64,000 nt of DNA, taken from Bacillota bacterium. Its GTDB lineage: Bacteria; Bacillota; Clostridia; Lachnospirales; Lachnospiraceae. Location: positions 89,149-153,148 of the forward strand of contig JAEWMB010000024.1 in assembly GCA_023457255.1 (NCBI GenBank), given 5' to 3'. Shown here piece after piece: positions 35,932-45,103 of this stretch; within the stretch, counting starts at the first letter, position 1, and every line of letters starts with the position of its first letter. Position numbers and translations under genes: made by a program. The notes beneath the pieces were generated by a model. That model saw nothing but the letters and a program-made list of their open reading frames with translations, was not told the origin of the DNA and did not search any database.

Positions 35932-37188
35932 TTACTTATTTTGAAGCAATTGACTGGCAAGATCCTTTGGCACATAAGCTTTTACAAAAATGCCGTCTTC
36001 CTGATATTCTTCACAAAGCAGCTGCCCATACTTACGAACCGTTTGTATATTTCCTGCTTCTTGATAAGAAAATGTATGCTCAATTAAAACCTTTGCTTCT
36101 TTTAACACTTCTTCCATTCGATTTAGAAGCTCTGCAATACCATCTCCTTGCTTTGCAGAAATTTTTACCGTTTTATCTGCCTTTAAATCTTTCATCGGTT
36201 CTTCTTCGCTAACAAGATCTTGTTTATTAAAGACAGTAATTACGGTTTTGTCTGTAATTTTCAGCTTTTTTAATGTTTCATAAACGATATGCATCTGTTT
36301 ATAAGCTTGAGAATTTGATGCATCCACCACATGTATAATAATATCAGCATACTTTGCTTCTTCCAGGGTGGAACGGAAGGCATCAATCAAATGATGCGGC
36401 AGCTTTCTAATAAAGCCAACCGTATCAGTAAGTAGAATCTGCTGCCCGCTCTCTAAGGAAAGATTCCTGGTAGTTGGGTCCAGTGTAGCAAATAGCATGT
36501 CGGCTTCTAATACATCCGCCTCAGTAAGGCGATTTAGCAATGTCGATTTTCCTGCGTTTGTATATCCAACAATTGCTACAACCGGAATAGGATTCTTTTT
36601 ACGCAGGGAACGTGCGACCTCCCTATTTTTCTTGATATCTTCCAGTTCTCTATTTAACTGCGCTATTCTATCTTTAATCAAACGGCGGTCAATCTCAAGT
36701 TTCTTTTCACCAGGTCCTCTGGTACCAATGCCACCACCAAGTCTTGATAGCGAATTTCTCATGCCAATTAATCTAGTAGACCGGTATTTTAACTGTGCCA
36801 ATTCAACTTGAATTTTACCCTCCCTTGTACTCGCATGCTGTGCAAAAATATCTAATATGATCATGGTACGATCCATTACTTTTACTTGCAGTACATCTTC
36901 AAGATTTTTTAATTGAGCAGGTGATAATTCATCATCACAGACAACTCCAGTGGCGCCTAACTGTTCCACCAGAATACGGATTTCATCCATCTTTCCCTTT
37001 CCTACATAGGTTCCAGGGTGAATATTCTCTCGATTCTGAATAACCCTTCCCACCGTTACGGCACCGGCCGTCTCTACCAGTTCCATAAGTTCATCCACTG
37101 ATTCTTCGGTATCATCATTATCATTATCGCTGACAGCGACAAGAATTACCTTCTCTTTCTCTTCCTTTATTTCATATAATTCTGACAT
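35932..37188 (-). CDS. hflX: Ribosome-associated GTPase HflX
   Basis: Splits or rescues stalled ribosomes under stress. 418 residues. The N-terminal HflX domain (LVETAGAVTVGRVIQNRENIHPGTYVGKGKMDEI) precedes the glycine-rich linker SRLGGGIGTRGPGEKKLEIDRR. The G domain carries VAIVGYTNAGKSTLLN (G1), DPTTRNL (G2 region), LTDTVGFIRKLPHHLIDAFRSTL (G3) and VFNKQDL (G4). A short C-terminal domain follows. It starts 18 bases after the TPR lipoprotein stop region and is probably co-transcribed with it. Confidence 0.95.
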   Translation of the reverse strand: MSELYEIKEEKEKVILVAVSDNDNDDTEESVDELMELVETAGAVTVGRVIQNRENIHPGTYVGKGKMDEIRILVEQLGATGVVCDDELSPAQLKNLEDVLQVKVMDRTMIILDIFAQHASTREGKIQVELAQLKYRSTRLIGMRNSLSRLGGGIGTRGPGEKKLEIDRRLIKDRIAQLNRELEDIKKNREVARSLRKKNPIPVVAIVGYTNAGKSTLLNRLTEADVLEADMLFATLDPTTRNLSLESGQQILLTDTVGFIRKLPHHLIDAFRSTLEEAKYADIIIHVVDASNSQAYKQMHIVYETLKKLKITDKTVITVFNKQDLVSEEEPMKDLKADKTVKISAKQGDGIAELLNRMEEVLKEAKVLIEHTFSYQEAGNIQTVRKYGQLLCEEYQEDGIFVKAYVPKDLASQLLQNK

Positions 37189-37205
37189 AATTATGGTTGT
37201 CCTCC

Positions 37206-38450
37206 TTATGGCTTGCCTACCGCTTCTGATGTTTCATTCTTCTCCGGCTTACTTGTATCTGTCACATTATTTGCCCCTTCCACCCTAGTCTTTAGGAAGG
37301 TAGCATCTTTTTTCGCATCAGCATCTTCCGGGTACCGTTTCAGATATTTTTCCATCTTCTCATATGCCGCCTTAAAATCACCGGTTTTTTCTAACAATAT
37401 AATTTCATTTCTTAAAAGCTGCTGTTCTATCGATACATCTGAGTATCTTTTTGCTTTTTTCAAGGTGCTGGTTGCCTTATCATACTCTTCCTCATTAAGA
37501 TAACAGGTCAATAGCTGGTTGTAAAACATTGCGGAAACTATACCGTTCGATTCCTCAAAAGCCTCAAAATACTCAATTGCTTGCTTATAATTTCCTTCTG
37601 CAATACTGATTTCCCCAAGAAAGTAATTTGCTTCTATAAAGCCATTTTTTAAAGATTGCTCCAATTGAATCTTGGCATGATCATAATTTTTCTGATAAAA
37701 ATAAACTTTAGCCAGCTCAAAACTATCTTTTTCTGAATTAACCGGTAGTTCTGCTGCAATCTTTAGCACCTCTTCTGCCTCAGAGGTACGAGAAAGTTCT
37801 TTCAATGCGGCAAATTTTCCAAAATAAAGGCCAAAATCTCCTTTGGAAATTTCTATCGCTTTCTCATAATCATGAATACTCTCTTCATAATTACCAAGAA
37901 TCCGGTGGATATTCGCCCTCGCATTATAAATGGCAGCATCCTCTTTCTTAATTTCTAGTATTTCAGTATAGATTTTAGATGCCTCTAAAAGATTTCCGCC
38001 TCTCTCTAAAGCATTCCCTTTGTAATATAAAATATCAGTATCTAAATCCTTCCTTTCAGCAATTTTAAGAGCTAAATCAAAATTTTTTATAGACTCTTCA
38101 TAGGACTGTGCATATAAATAAGCGATACCAATGCCACGATAAGCTTTCTTGTTATTTTGTTCTACAATAGCAATTTCTTTCTCCATAAGAATACTTTGAA
38201 ACTCTTTAACAGCATCCTCATATCTTCCTAATTTAATCAGTGTAAATCCATAATCCAGATAATATTCTGCTTTATCCGGATTAGCTTTTATTGCAGTTAT
38301 AAAACTTTGCTCCGCCTTTTCATATTCTCCCTCTTCATAATAAGACAATGCTTTGCTATAGCTTCTATTTGCTTTACTTAAACCACAGCCACTAATAACA
38401 AGCGATAAACATAGTACTGCAAGGAATATTGTTTTCTTCAATGCTTCCAT
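37206..38450 (-). CDS. TPR-repeat lipoprotein
   Basis: 414 residues. A signal peptide ends in a lipobox (LVISGC, Cys about residue 22), so the mature protein is a surface lipoprotein on the outer face of the membrane. Nearly all the rest is tetratricopeptide repeats, for example SYSKALSYYEEGEYEKAEQSFITAIKANPD and repeated AxxxYxxxGNxxE/AIxxYEKAI units. TPR arrays bind partner proteins; the partner here is unknown. A Glu/Lys-rich tail of about 25 residues ends the protein. The gene stops just before hflX on the same strand. Confidence 0.85.
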   Translation of the reverse strand: MEALKKTIFLAVLCLSLVISGCGLSKANRSYSKALSYYEEGEYEKAEQSFITAIKANPDKAEYYLDYGFTLIKLGRYEDAVKEFQSILMEKEIAIVEQNNKKAYRGIGIAYLYAQSYEESIKNFDLALKIAERKDLDTDILYYKGNALERGGNLLEASKIYTEILEIKKEDAAIYNARANIHRILGNYEESIHDYEKAIEISKGDFGLYFGKFAALKELSRTSEAEEVLKIAAELPVNSEKDSFELAKVYFYQKNYDHAKIQLEQSLKNGFIEANYFLGEISIAEGNYKQAIEYFEAFEESNGIVSAMFYNQLLTCYLNEEEYDKATSTLKKAKRYSDVSIEQQLLRNEIILLEKTGDFKAAYEKMEKYLKRYPEDADAKKDATFLKTRVEGANNVTDTSKPEKNETSEAVGKP

Positions 38451-38528
38451 CCTCCCTTTTTACCTTAGGTTAACGATTATTGTCATTATATAATTTTTTC
38501 ATACCATGTACAAGGGCAGGAATATAAA

Positions 38529-38594
38529 AAAGGGACGAAAGAAGTCTCTCTAAAAGAAATCTTTCCTTCTTTTAGGGATATTTCATTTGTCCCA
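38529..38594 (-). terminator. Terminator after the 200-residue unknown gene
   Basis: Minus-strand hairpin GGGAC...CTAAAAGAAGG / CTTTTAG...GTCCC followed by TTTTTTATA. Confidence 0.65.
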
Positions 38595-38618
38595 AATTAA
38601 TATATTTTCTTTATTTCT

Positions 38619-39221
38619 CTATTCAAAATGAGAAACAATATAGTCTTCTACAAGATCGAAAATACGCTCAGTCCATAGACCGTCTCCACCGCTAAGGCAT
38701 AAAATATCATTTGAATTTTCGCCGGTCTTATTTAATAAGACGGAAACTTTTTCATTGTCTTGATTCTCCTGGTAAGCTACAAAAGCTTTCCATTGGATGT
38801 TTTTTGGCACTTCAAAAGGCATCTGTTCCATCCATAATGCCATACGTTCTATATCACAAGAATACTTCTTCTCTTTTAAAAGCTCTGTGACTATAAGTAG
38901 ACGTTGATTCAAAGATTTCATATCCTGGAGCAGCGAATCATTATGTAAAATAACTATTATATATCCGCGCTCTGCAAATTGTGCCAGACTCGCGTAATTT
39001 TTCATACCGGTTTCTGTTCCCTTCTTTGCTTCTGAAATAAAGCATACCCAGGGGATATTACTTTGCCTAGAATTGCAAAACTTTGGATAAATCACATCCA
39101 TAGCTTGTGGTGGGATAGATTCAAAAATAAGCCGTTTTTCTTTTTTTACAGATGTAACAAAGTTCCACCGCCCCTGATTTTCTTTTTTACTATCTTTTGT
39201 TTTGTCATACTGTAATTCCAC
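38619..39221 (-). CDS. Protein of unknown function, possible alpha/beta-hydrolase-like remnant
   Basis: 200 residues. I chose the GTG at 39221 because GGAGG is 7 bases upstream; the longer frame to 39365 would add 48 residues over the promoter. The order strand-helix-strand (WVCFISEAKKG..., YIIVILHNDS, SLNQRLLIVTELL, MALWMEQM, WKAFVAYQE, ILCLSGGDGLW) loosely resembles an alpha/beta hydrolase fold, but no nucleophile elbow is seen. It has its own promoter and terminator and lies just beyond lanT, so it is probably not part of the lantibiotic operon. Confidence 0.6.
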   Translation of the reverse strand: MELQYDKTKDSKKENQGRWNFVTSVKKEKRLIFESIPPQAMDVIYPKFCNSRQSNIPWVCFISEAKKGTETGMKNYASLAQFAERGYIIVILHNDSLLQDMKSLNQRLLIVTELLKEKKYSCDIERMALWMEQMPFEVPKNIQWKAFVAYQENQDNEKVSVLLNKTGENSNDILCLSGGDGLWTERIFDLVEDYIVSHFE

Positions 39222-39300
39222 ACGATTTCCTCCATTTTCTATTATAGTAAATACGCGTTTTAAGTAATGGTATGGTGGTGTAATTTCACCAACTGTATTT

Positions 39301-39329
39301 ATTATATTATGGCGGTGGAACGTTAGCAA
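39301..39329 (-). promoter_or_regulatory. Predicted promoter of the 200-residue unknown gene
   Basis: TTGCTA, 17 bases, TATAAT on the minus strand. Its position 70 bases before the GTG start supports the shorter gene model. Confidence 0.55.
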
Positions 39330-39488
39330 GGAACACTTCTTTACATATATGGCATTTGGTACCATGATACAGTCTGCAAAGGGATAACGGGCAATGGAAA
39401 AAGTTTATTTTACTCTGTATTTTACTGCCTCATCATTATAGGATTCATTGCTAATTGCCCTGTAACGGATTTATATAGTACTGAATCT

Positions 39489-41669
39489 CTATGCAGATGC
39501 CTGGCTCTTAGCCTTTTCTTTTTTTCTTTCTGTGATTCCGCTTGAATATAATGCCGCATATTCCCCATTAAGTTCTAGGAGTTCCTCATGTGTTCCTTTT
39601 TCCGTAATCTCTCCATTCGAAAATACATAGATACAATCCGCATCAATAATAGTAGATAATCTATGCGCAATAATAACTCGAGTCACTCCTCTTTGCGAGA
39701 GATATTCCGATATTGCCTTTTCCTTGACATAGTCCAAGCTGCTTGTAGCTTCATCGAGAATAAGGATTCTAGGAGACTGAATTAATGCTCTTGCCAAAAG
39801 GATTCTTTGTCTTTGCCCGCCTGACAAATTAAGTCCCATCTCAGATACCACTGTATTATATCCCATAGGCATTGCCACAATTTCTTCATGAATACAAGTT
39901 ATTTGAGCGACATTAACAACTTCCTCCATCGTAATATTCTCCCGATTCATGACAATATTCTCAAATATAGATTTATTAAACAATAGCGCATCTTGTGGAA
40001 CAATTCCCATCTGACTGCATAATACCTTTTTATCGTAATCCCTAAATGGAATAGAATCAAACAAGATTTCTCCCTCCGTTGGCTCATATAAGCCTACTAA
40101 AAGTTTACTTAATGTACTCTTTCCTGCCCCGGAAGAACCGACAATTGCGACTTTACTTCCTGCTTCAATTTCTAATGAAATATCTTTTAGCACCTTTTTT
40201 GAATTCTTGGAATAGGAATAGGAAATATGTTCTAATCGGATTGCCCCTTCTAATTCCTTTGTAAGAGATTTTTTTGATTTTCCCTGTGGTTTCGTATACC
40301 AGATATCTGAAATACGTTCTAAATATTCCGATGCTAATAAAAACTGTGTATATGTATTAAATATATTGGTACTTAATCCAAAGAACGTTGAAGATATCGT
40401 TTGAAACGCAAAAACTTGTCCAATTGTCATATTGCCCTTTCGGTATTGATAAATTCCTAAGATTAGTATAACAATCGGAGCAAATAGCTGAATCGTTGAG
40501 GTAATCGAGGAACAGGCATTGTTAATCTTCATTCTTTTAATAAAGGCCCCAATCACTTGCTTATATCTCTCGGACCAATTCTCATAGATTTCCTCTTCCA
40601 TACATGCTATTTTAATCGATTCTATAGAATACAACGCTTCAACTTGAAGAGACTGGGACTTGGTTTTTTCCGTCAATTCATTATTAATTGCATGGCTTAA
40701 TTTTGGCTGTATGAACATCATAACCATAAAATTTAGAATAAAAACACTTAAGGATATTATAGTTAGAAGAATAGATTTATTTACCATATAGCAGAAGATG
40801 ACGCAAGCCAAACCAACATCAATCATACCATTTAGTACTTGACTTGCTATTAATTCTTTGACACCACTGGTGCTATTCAATCGAAACAGCAAATCTCCCG
40901 ATGACCTAATCTCAAAAAATTTATAGTTTAGGTTTAACATATGTTTGAACGTCTTTGCCTCTAAGCTTTTTCCTAACGATACATTCAGAGCAACTAACTT
41001 TAATCCCCTAATTATTATGATGGAAAAATAAAGCACACATCCTAGCAAAGTAATCAGTTGAAAAACTTTTAAATAACCCACCCCTTCACTAATCATTGTC
41101 TTATCAATTAGTTTTTGAACCAACATTGGAACTATAAACGTTAAACCATACGATAAAGCCAAAAAAACAACTAATTGAAGCATAATCCACTTCTGCTGCA
41201 ATAGAATCTTAAAGGTATCAACCCATGGATTATATTTTACTTTCTCCTTTGGCTGAAACAAAAAAGTCGGTTTCATCGTTAATACAATATCGGAGAACCC
41301 CTGTATGAATTCGTTATCCGATAAGACTCTACGCCCTTCTCCCGGATCATTTACGTACCATTTATTCTTCTTATGTTTTTCAACTACGACATAATGCTTC
41401 TCTTCCCAAAAAGCAATAAAAGGTTCTTTAATATTGGTCAAATTCATAACATCCGTTACTTTATAAATACAGCAATCAAATCCTTTGCTTACAAAAAAAC
41501 TCTTTATATTAGATACCGACATACCATCACGTCCTATATCCAGCTCTTCTTGTACTTCTTTTAATGTTTCCTTACTGTTATAGTACTTTAAAAGCATAAC
41601 ACAGCAGCATAATCCACACTCTGTTTGTGTTAATTGTTTTACTAACGGTACCTTTTGTTTATGTTTCAT
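39489..41669 (-). CDS. lanT: Lantibiotic peptidase-containing ABC exporter (LanT)
   Basis: 726-residue AMS-type transporter that both removes double-glycine leaders and exports the peptide. The N-terminal C39 peptidase keeps its full active site: Cys18 in QTECGLC, His in KHYVVVEK near residue 92 and Asp in VNDPGEGR near residue 108. A six-helix membrane domain follows (about 155-440). The nucleotide-binding domain has Walker A VGSSGAGKST, signature LSGGQRQR, Walker B ILILDEATSSLD and the H-loop AHRLSTI. It is the only peptidase-exporter in the cluster, so it must serve both precursors. The ATG at 41669 has GGAG 6 bases upstream; a TTG five codons earlier is rejected. Confidence 0.96.
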   Translation of the reverse strand: MKHKQKVPLVKQLTQTECGLCCCVMLLKYYNSKETLKEVQEELDIGRDGMSVSNIKSFFVSKGFDCCIYKVTDVMNLTNIKEPFIAFWEEKHYVVVEKHKKNKWYVNDPGEGRRVLSDNEFIQGFSDIVLTMKPTFLFQPKEKVKYNPWVDTFKILLQQKWIMLQLVVFLALSYGLTFIVPMLVQKLIDKTMISEGVGYLKVFQLITLLGCVLYFSIIIIRGLKLVALNVSLGKSLEAKTFKHMLNLNYKFFEIRSSGDLLFRLNSTSGVKELIASQVLNGMIDVGLACVIFCYMVNKSILLTIISLSVFILNFMVMMFIQPKLSHAINNELTEKTKSQSLQVEALYSIESIKIACMEEEIYENWSERYKQVIGAFIKRMKINNACSSITSTIQLFAPIVILILGIYQYRKGNMTIGQVFAFQTISSTFFGLSTNIFNTYTQFLLASEYLERISDIWYTKPQGKSKKSLTKELEGAIRLEHISYSYSKNSKKVLKDISLEIEAGSKVAIVGSSGAGKSTLSKLLVGLYEPTEGEILFDSIPFRDYDKKVLCSQMGIVPQDALLFNKSIFENIVMNRENITMEEVVNVAQITCIHEEIVAMPMGYNTVVSEMGLNLSGGQRQRILLARALIQSPRILILDEATSSLDYVKEKAISEYLSQRGVTRVIIAHRLSTIIDADCIYVFSNGEITEKGTHEELLELNGEYAALYSSGITERKKEKAKSQASA

Positions 41670-41710
41670 AAAATACTCCAATCCACCACTTATGAATAAG
41701 GGTATCTAAA

Positions 41711-41872
41711 CTACTTTTTTACCGATTTATCTTTTTTTTTGTTTACCAAATCGACTGCAGCACCAATTAGCATTCCAACAACTAATCCGGCACCCGGTCC
41801 AATCGAAGAAATACTTGCCCCTATAATCAAACCAAATACCAAACCAATTCCAGCAAATTTATTTTCCTTCAC
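41711..41872 (-). CDS. Small glycine-rich membrane peptide in the lantibiotic operon
   Basis: A 53-residue protein between lanM2 and lanT. It begins with GTG 5 bases after the lanM2 stop, and GAGAGG lies 6 bases before it, overlapping that stop. Residues 6-42 are one long hydrophobic stretch rich in Gly and Ala (AGIGLVFGLIIGASISSIG, then GAGLVVGMLIGAAV), a glycine-zipper-like pattern, followed by a very basic tail (NKKKDKSVKK). It has no Cys and no double-glycine leader, so it is not another lantibiotic. Self-immunity or help to LanT are the likeliest roles by position, but neither is shown. Confidence 0.75.
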   Translation of the reverse strand: MKENKFAGIGLVFGLIIGASISSIGPGAGLVVGMLIGAAVDLVNKKKDKSVKK

Positions 41873-41877
41873 ACGAT

Positions 41878-44724
41878 TTACCTCTCACACTGATTTTTGA
41901 TAACCTCTAACGAAAGAATGGATGGTACTCTACGGTCATGGAGCCGTAATAATTCATAACCTATGCCGCTAAGACCAAGCATAAACGAATTATTATCAAT
42001 AATATTTTTTGTTCCTGCCAAGAATCCAACCTCTCTTATGTACTTTAACTCATCCAGTGCCTTGTTTTTAGCAAATGTTTCAAGCTCATTATCTTCGGTC
42101 TCTTCTGCAATTTTTAATAAGATATCAATATTTCCAAAGGAGCCATGGCACAAACTATGATTATATTTCTCATCCCGTACAAAACCATTTCTTTTTAAAT
42201 CTAATACGCCCGCTTTTACCTCTTTTCTATACTTATTCTTCTTCTGCAAGTTTAGAAGCAATGTTCTGGCTAATGCAATTCCTCCTGAGCCATGACACCA
42301 ATACGATGAGAAGGAACCTTCTTCCCGTAAATCTTTCCAATTCTTCCGCGCTTCATCAAAGTATCTGTTTTCAATCTCCAGTAAGTGTTCTGCTAAACTG
42401 GTATACTTTGTATCCTTGGTTAGTTCCCCTAGCCAGGTTAGAGCCACTGCATATCCAGAATATCCATGCGAAAATCCGGTCAGATGAGATTCATCCTCCC
42501 ATGACAGATGAGCATATAGGACTTCTCCCATCTTTTGAATGCATTCTGCTATCTTGTTATCCTTAAGTTCACTGTGAATTTCGCATAATACAATTATTGT
42601 TCCGGAAACTCCTGAGATAATGTCATCTTCTATCTTTTCCTCATCCATAACCTCTACTACTCTATCGATTAATTGCATGAGCTTTTCTTTATAATTCCTG
42701 CTATCATATAGGATATAAAATGTATAATATAGATAAATCATTGAACCGATTCCCGTAAATAATGACATATTTCCGATTTCCTTCAGATATCCAAGTTCTT
42801 CAATTCCCGCAATTCCTTTTCTTGCCAATTCACTATACCTGTCATTTTTGGAAATATAGCCCAAAAACGCAAGAAATAAGATAACCCCTCCCCCTTCGTA
42901 CAATTTATCATTAATACAAGTAATTTTATATTCTTGATCTGTCTGCGTGGCACTAAGCCATGTACATGTGGAATGATCTTGTGACCATACCGTATACTTT
43001 GTAATCTTATCTCCTAATTCTTTCGCACAATCGAGGAATTCGTATGTCTCATGAAAATACGGTACGACTGTTTTCTTCCTCCCAAAATTCACTTTTTGTT
43101 CATTGAGTTTTAACGTAGAAAAAGAAAGCCGTATATAATATAACTGTTTCTCAAGATTCTCTTCGTTCATTTGTTCCATCCTATGAACAATTTGTTCATA
43201 TAGATTCTTCCCATAAAAACCGGTTATTATATCGGTTTGATTGCATATTAAATCCGTAGATTGAAACATTTGAGAAAAATATGGAATATCATTTCTCATA
43301 AGTGCGGCAATCTCATGACGTGTCTTTTTCCTCTCCAGCTCACTATCAACTTGCATCCCGGCATACATTTTAGAGAATAATTCCAGCCGTTTTTCCTGTC
43401 CGCTAAGATACATCGGAAATGATGCTGCCTCAAGAAATCTGGCATATACACTGGTTCCTCTGAGTACTTGGCGCACGTTAGCATCACACTGCCGAATCAG
43501 AGTAAGAAATTTCTTTTTCTTTGCTAGAATTAGCTTATAACACTCTAAAAAACCCTTTTCAACATTCTCAAGAAAATAAAATAATTCTACCGATTGCCCT
43601 TGATATTTCACAATATTATTGGCATCTGCAATATTACATTCTTTTTTTACCAGATGTATACGGTCAGTCCCCTGATATTCTACCATAAACTTCATCCATT
43701 TTTTTGATGACTCACTTGAAGAGCCTGATATTCCTCCAATATCACAATCAAACAGTGAAAATATCATATTGCAAGGAAGCAGCATCGTTCCTAATACTGA
43801 TTCATTCACCTCTTTCGCAACCAATTCCAATAGACTTAAGTTCTCCTGCTTATGAAAATTTTGATTTCTGACAAGCGTCTCAAGATCAATAAAGAAGGGA
43901 TGCTCTCCACCTGCTATGATGTTCTCATAATGCATATCATCACAATTTAGCGCATAGAAAATGGATAAGAAACACCCAATCCGATAAAAATAATCCTCCA
44001 CCATTTTTTTATTAGAACAAGATTTCTCTGTTATGAATTCCTGCCATCCATAATTCCTATAATCTATACACTTAACTCCAAGCAGCCGGCAATCCAGTTG
44101 TTTCTCCTCATTTAAGAGGTCAAGCATATTATTAAACATATTTTCTGGTGACATCCCGTGTGGTTTATAGACTAGCTTACTTAATTCAAATTCTATAATG
44201 ATAACCTTTTTTCCACCATTATGTGTATCTCCAGAGGAAATCTTGATATTCTCAATTTTATGATAACTCCCATGAAACTCGGATCTGATTTGTTCTATAT
44301 CCTTTGTAAGATGTAGCAAACACTCTTCTAATAATTGCAATGTTCCATCAATGGTTCCTTTAATTAATTCTTTTAATACAGGATACATACAAAATACTTC
44401 TTCCAAATACTTTTGACTTTTTAGCTGATTATTAAAATAATCATATCTGGTAACTTCATCTTCTCCTTCTAATTTCCCTGCTTCTTTCATTCTATGTATC
44501 TCAACAATTAATGTCCGGATAGATAATGCTGCAATACTGTTAACCATCTCATGCAATAGGCTTTCTTTTATTGCTTTTTGATCATATACAAAATCTTTCT
44601 CATACTTTGATATAATCTGCTCAATCTTAGTTTTATACTCTTCTAGAAAACCTATATAAAAGTTACCAAACAATTCTTTATATTCATTGCATAACTCTAT
44701 TACGTCATCCGCTAGCTTATTCAT
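41878..44724 (-). CDS. lanM2: Class II lanthipeptide synthetase LanM2 (probably for the beta peptide)
   Basis: 948-residue bifunctional enzyme that dehydrates Ser/Thr and forms lanthionine rings. The dehydratase half (DUF4135) carries VYKPHG near residue 195, DDMHYENIIAGGEHPFFIDLE near residue 275-295 and TSVYARFLEAAS near residue 435. The C-terminal LanC cyclase has all the expected zinc ligands: HGYSG near residue 753, Cys in YWCHGSGG near residue 810 and Cys-His in LCHGSFGN near residues 859-860. GGAGAAAGG directly precedes the ATG. It lies immediately after lanA2, so I assign it to the beta peptide by position. Confidence 0.96.
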   Translation of the reverse strand: MNKLADDVIELCNEYKELFGNFYIGFLEEYKTKIEQIISKYEKDFVYDQKAIKESLLHEMVNSIAALSIRTLIVEIHRMKEAGKLEGEDEVTRYDYFNNQLKSQKYLEEVFCMYPVLKELIKGTIDGTLQLLEECLLHLTKDIEQIRSEFHGSYHKIENIKISSGDTHNGGKKVIIIEFELSKLVYKPHGMSPENMFNNMLDLLNEEKQLDCRLLGVKCIDYRNYGWQEFITEKSCSNKKMVEDYFYRIGCFLSIFYALNCDDMHYENIIAGGEHPFFIDLETLVRNQNFHKQENLSLLELVAKEVNESVLGTMLLPCNMIFSLFDCDIGGISGSSSESSKKWMKFMVEYQGTDRIHLVKKECNIADANNIVKYQGQSVELFYFLENVEKGFLECYKLILAKKKKFLTLIRQCDANVRQVLRGTSVYARFLEAASFPMYLSGQEKRLELFSKMYAGMQVDSELERKKTRHEIAALMRNDIPYFSQMFQSTDLICNQTDIITGFYGKNLYEQIVHRMEQMNEENLEKQLYYIRLSFSTLKLNEQKVNFGRKKTVVPYFHETYEFLDCAKELGDKITKYTVWSQDHSTCTWLSATQTDQEYKITCINDKLYEGGGVILFLAFLGYISKNDRYSELARKGIAGIEELGYLKEIGNMSLFTGIGSMIYLYYTFYILYDSRNYKEKLMQLIDRVVEVMDEEKIEDDIISGVSGTIIVLCEIHSELKDNKIAECIQKMGEVLYAHLSWEDESHLTGFSHGYSGYAVALTWLGELTKDTKYTSLAEHLLEIENRYFDEARKNWKDLREEGSFSSYWCHGSGGIALARTLLLNLQKKNKYRKEVKAGVLDLKRNGFVRDEKYNHSLCHGSFGNIDILLKIAEETEDNELETFAKNKALDELKYIREVGFLAGTKNIIDNNSFMLGLSGIGYELLRLHDRRVPSILSLEVIKNQCER

Positions 44725-44749
44725 CCTTTCTCCCCTCCCAAAGAATAGT

Positions 44750-44784
44750 TAGTAGTAGTATATGCACTGCATATACTACTACTA
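44750..44784 (-). promoter_or_regulatory. Perfect 16-bp hairpin between lanA2 and lanM2
   Basis: TAGTAGTAGTATATGC pairs perfectly with GCATATACTACTACTA across a 3-base loop. On the transcribed strand no T run follows, and the lanM2 ribosome binding site starts shortly after. This fits the stem-loops between lanA and lanM in other clusters, which reduce read-through or protect the lanA message so that precursor exceeds enzyme. Confidence 0.75.
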
Positions 44785-44802
44785 GACCATAATCATTACA
44801 GA

Positions 44803-44994
44803 TTATTTATTGCATGATTTTGTACATGCAGATGTTGGGCAAAATCCTGCTAAATATGTAGCGGCAATAATACCAACACATAAAACAGATGATGTTGTAA
44901 TAGTTGGTGTTCCACCGCCATTACTATCTTTTACTAATTGATCAAGTTCTTCTTCTGGAATAAAACCAGCAACCTCATTATACATCTTATTCAT
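44803..44994 (-). CDS. lanA2: Two-component lantibiotic beta precursor peptide (LanA2)
   Basis: 63-residue prepeptide. The leader is acidic and ends in EEELDQLVKDSNGG, with the double-glycine cut after residue 27 (a third Gly follows). The core of about 36 residues holds Thr29, Thr31, Thr33, Thr34, Ser35, Ser36, Thr46, Thr54, Ser55, Thr58, Ser60 and Cys39, Cys52, Cys57, Cys61. The C-terminal CPTSACTKSC matches the CPTxxCTxxC end of known beta peptides such as haloduracin beta and lacticin 3147 A2. Four rings are possible. GGAGG lies 7 bases before the ATG. It is followed by lanM2. Confidence 0.93.
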   Translation of the reverse strand: MNKMYNEVAGFIPEEELDQLVKDSNGGGTPTITTSSVLCVGIIAATYLAGFCPTSACTKSCNK

Positions 44995-45103
44995 ACTGTC
45001 ACCTCCTTCTATATCAATAATTTATTAATAAATCTTTCTCTGTTCTCTAATGTTTCTTTTTCTTTTTACAATGGAACAGATAAAATATTTATTCGCTTAT
45101 TTA

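Noticed and set aside
39386..39395. LanR half-site downstream of lanT
   Set aside because: Only eight bases of the half-site match and no second copy occurs 20 bases away.
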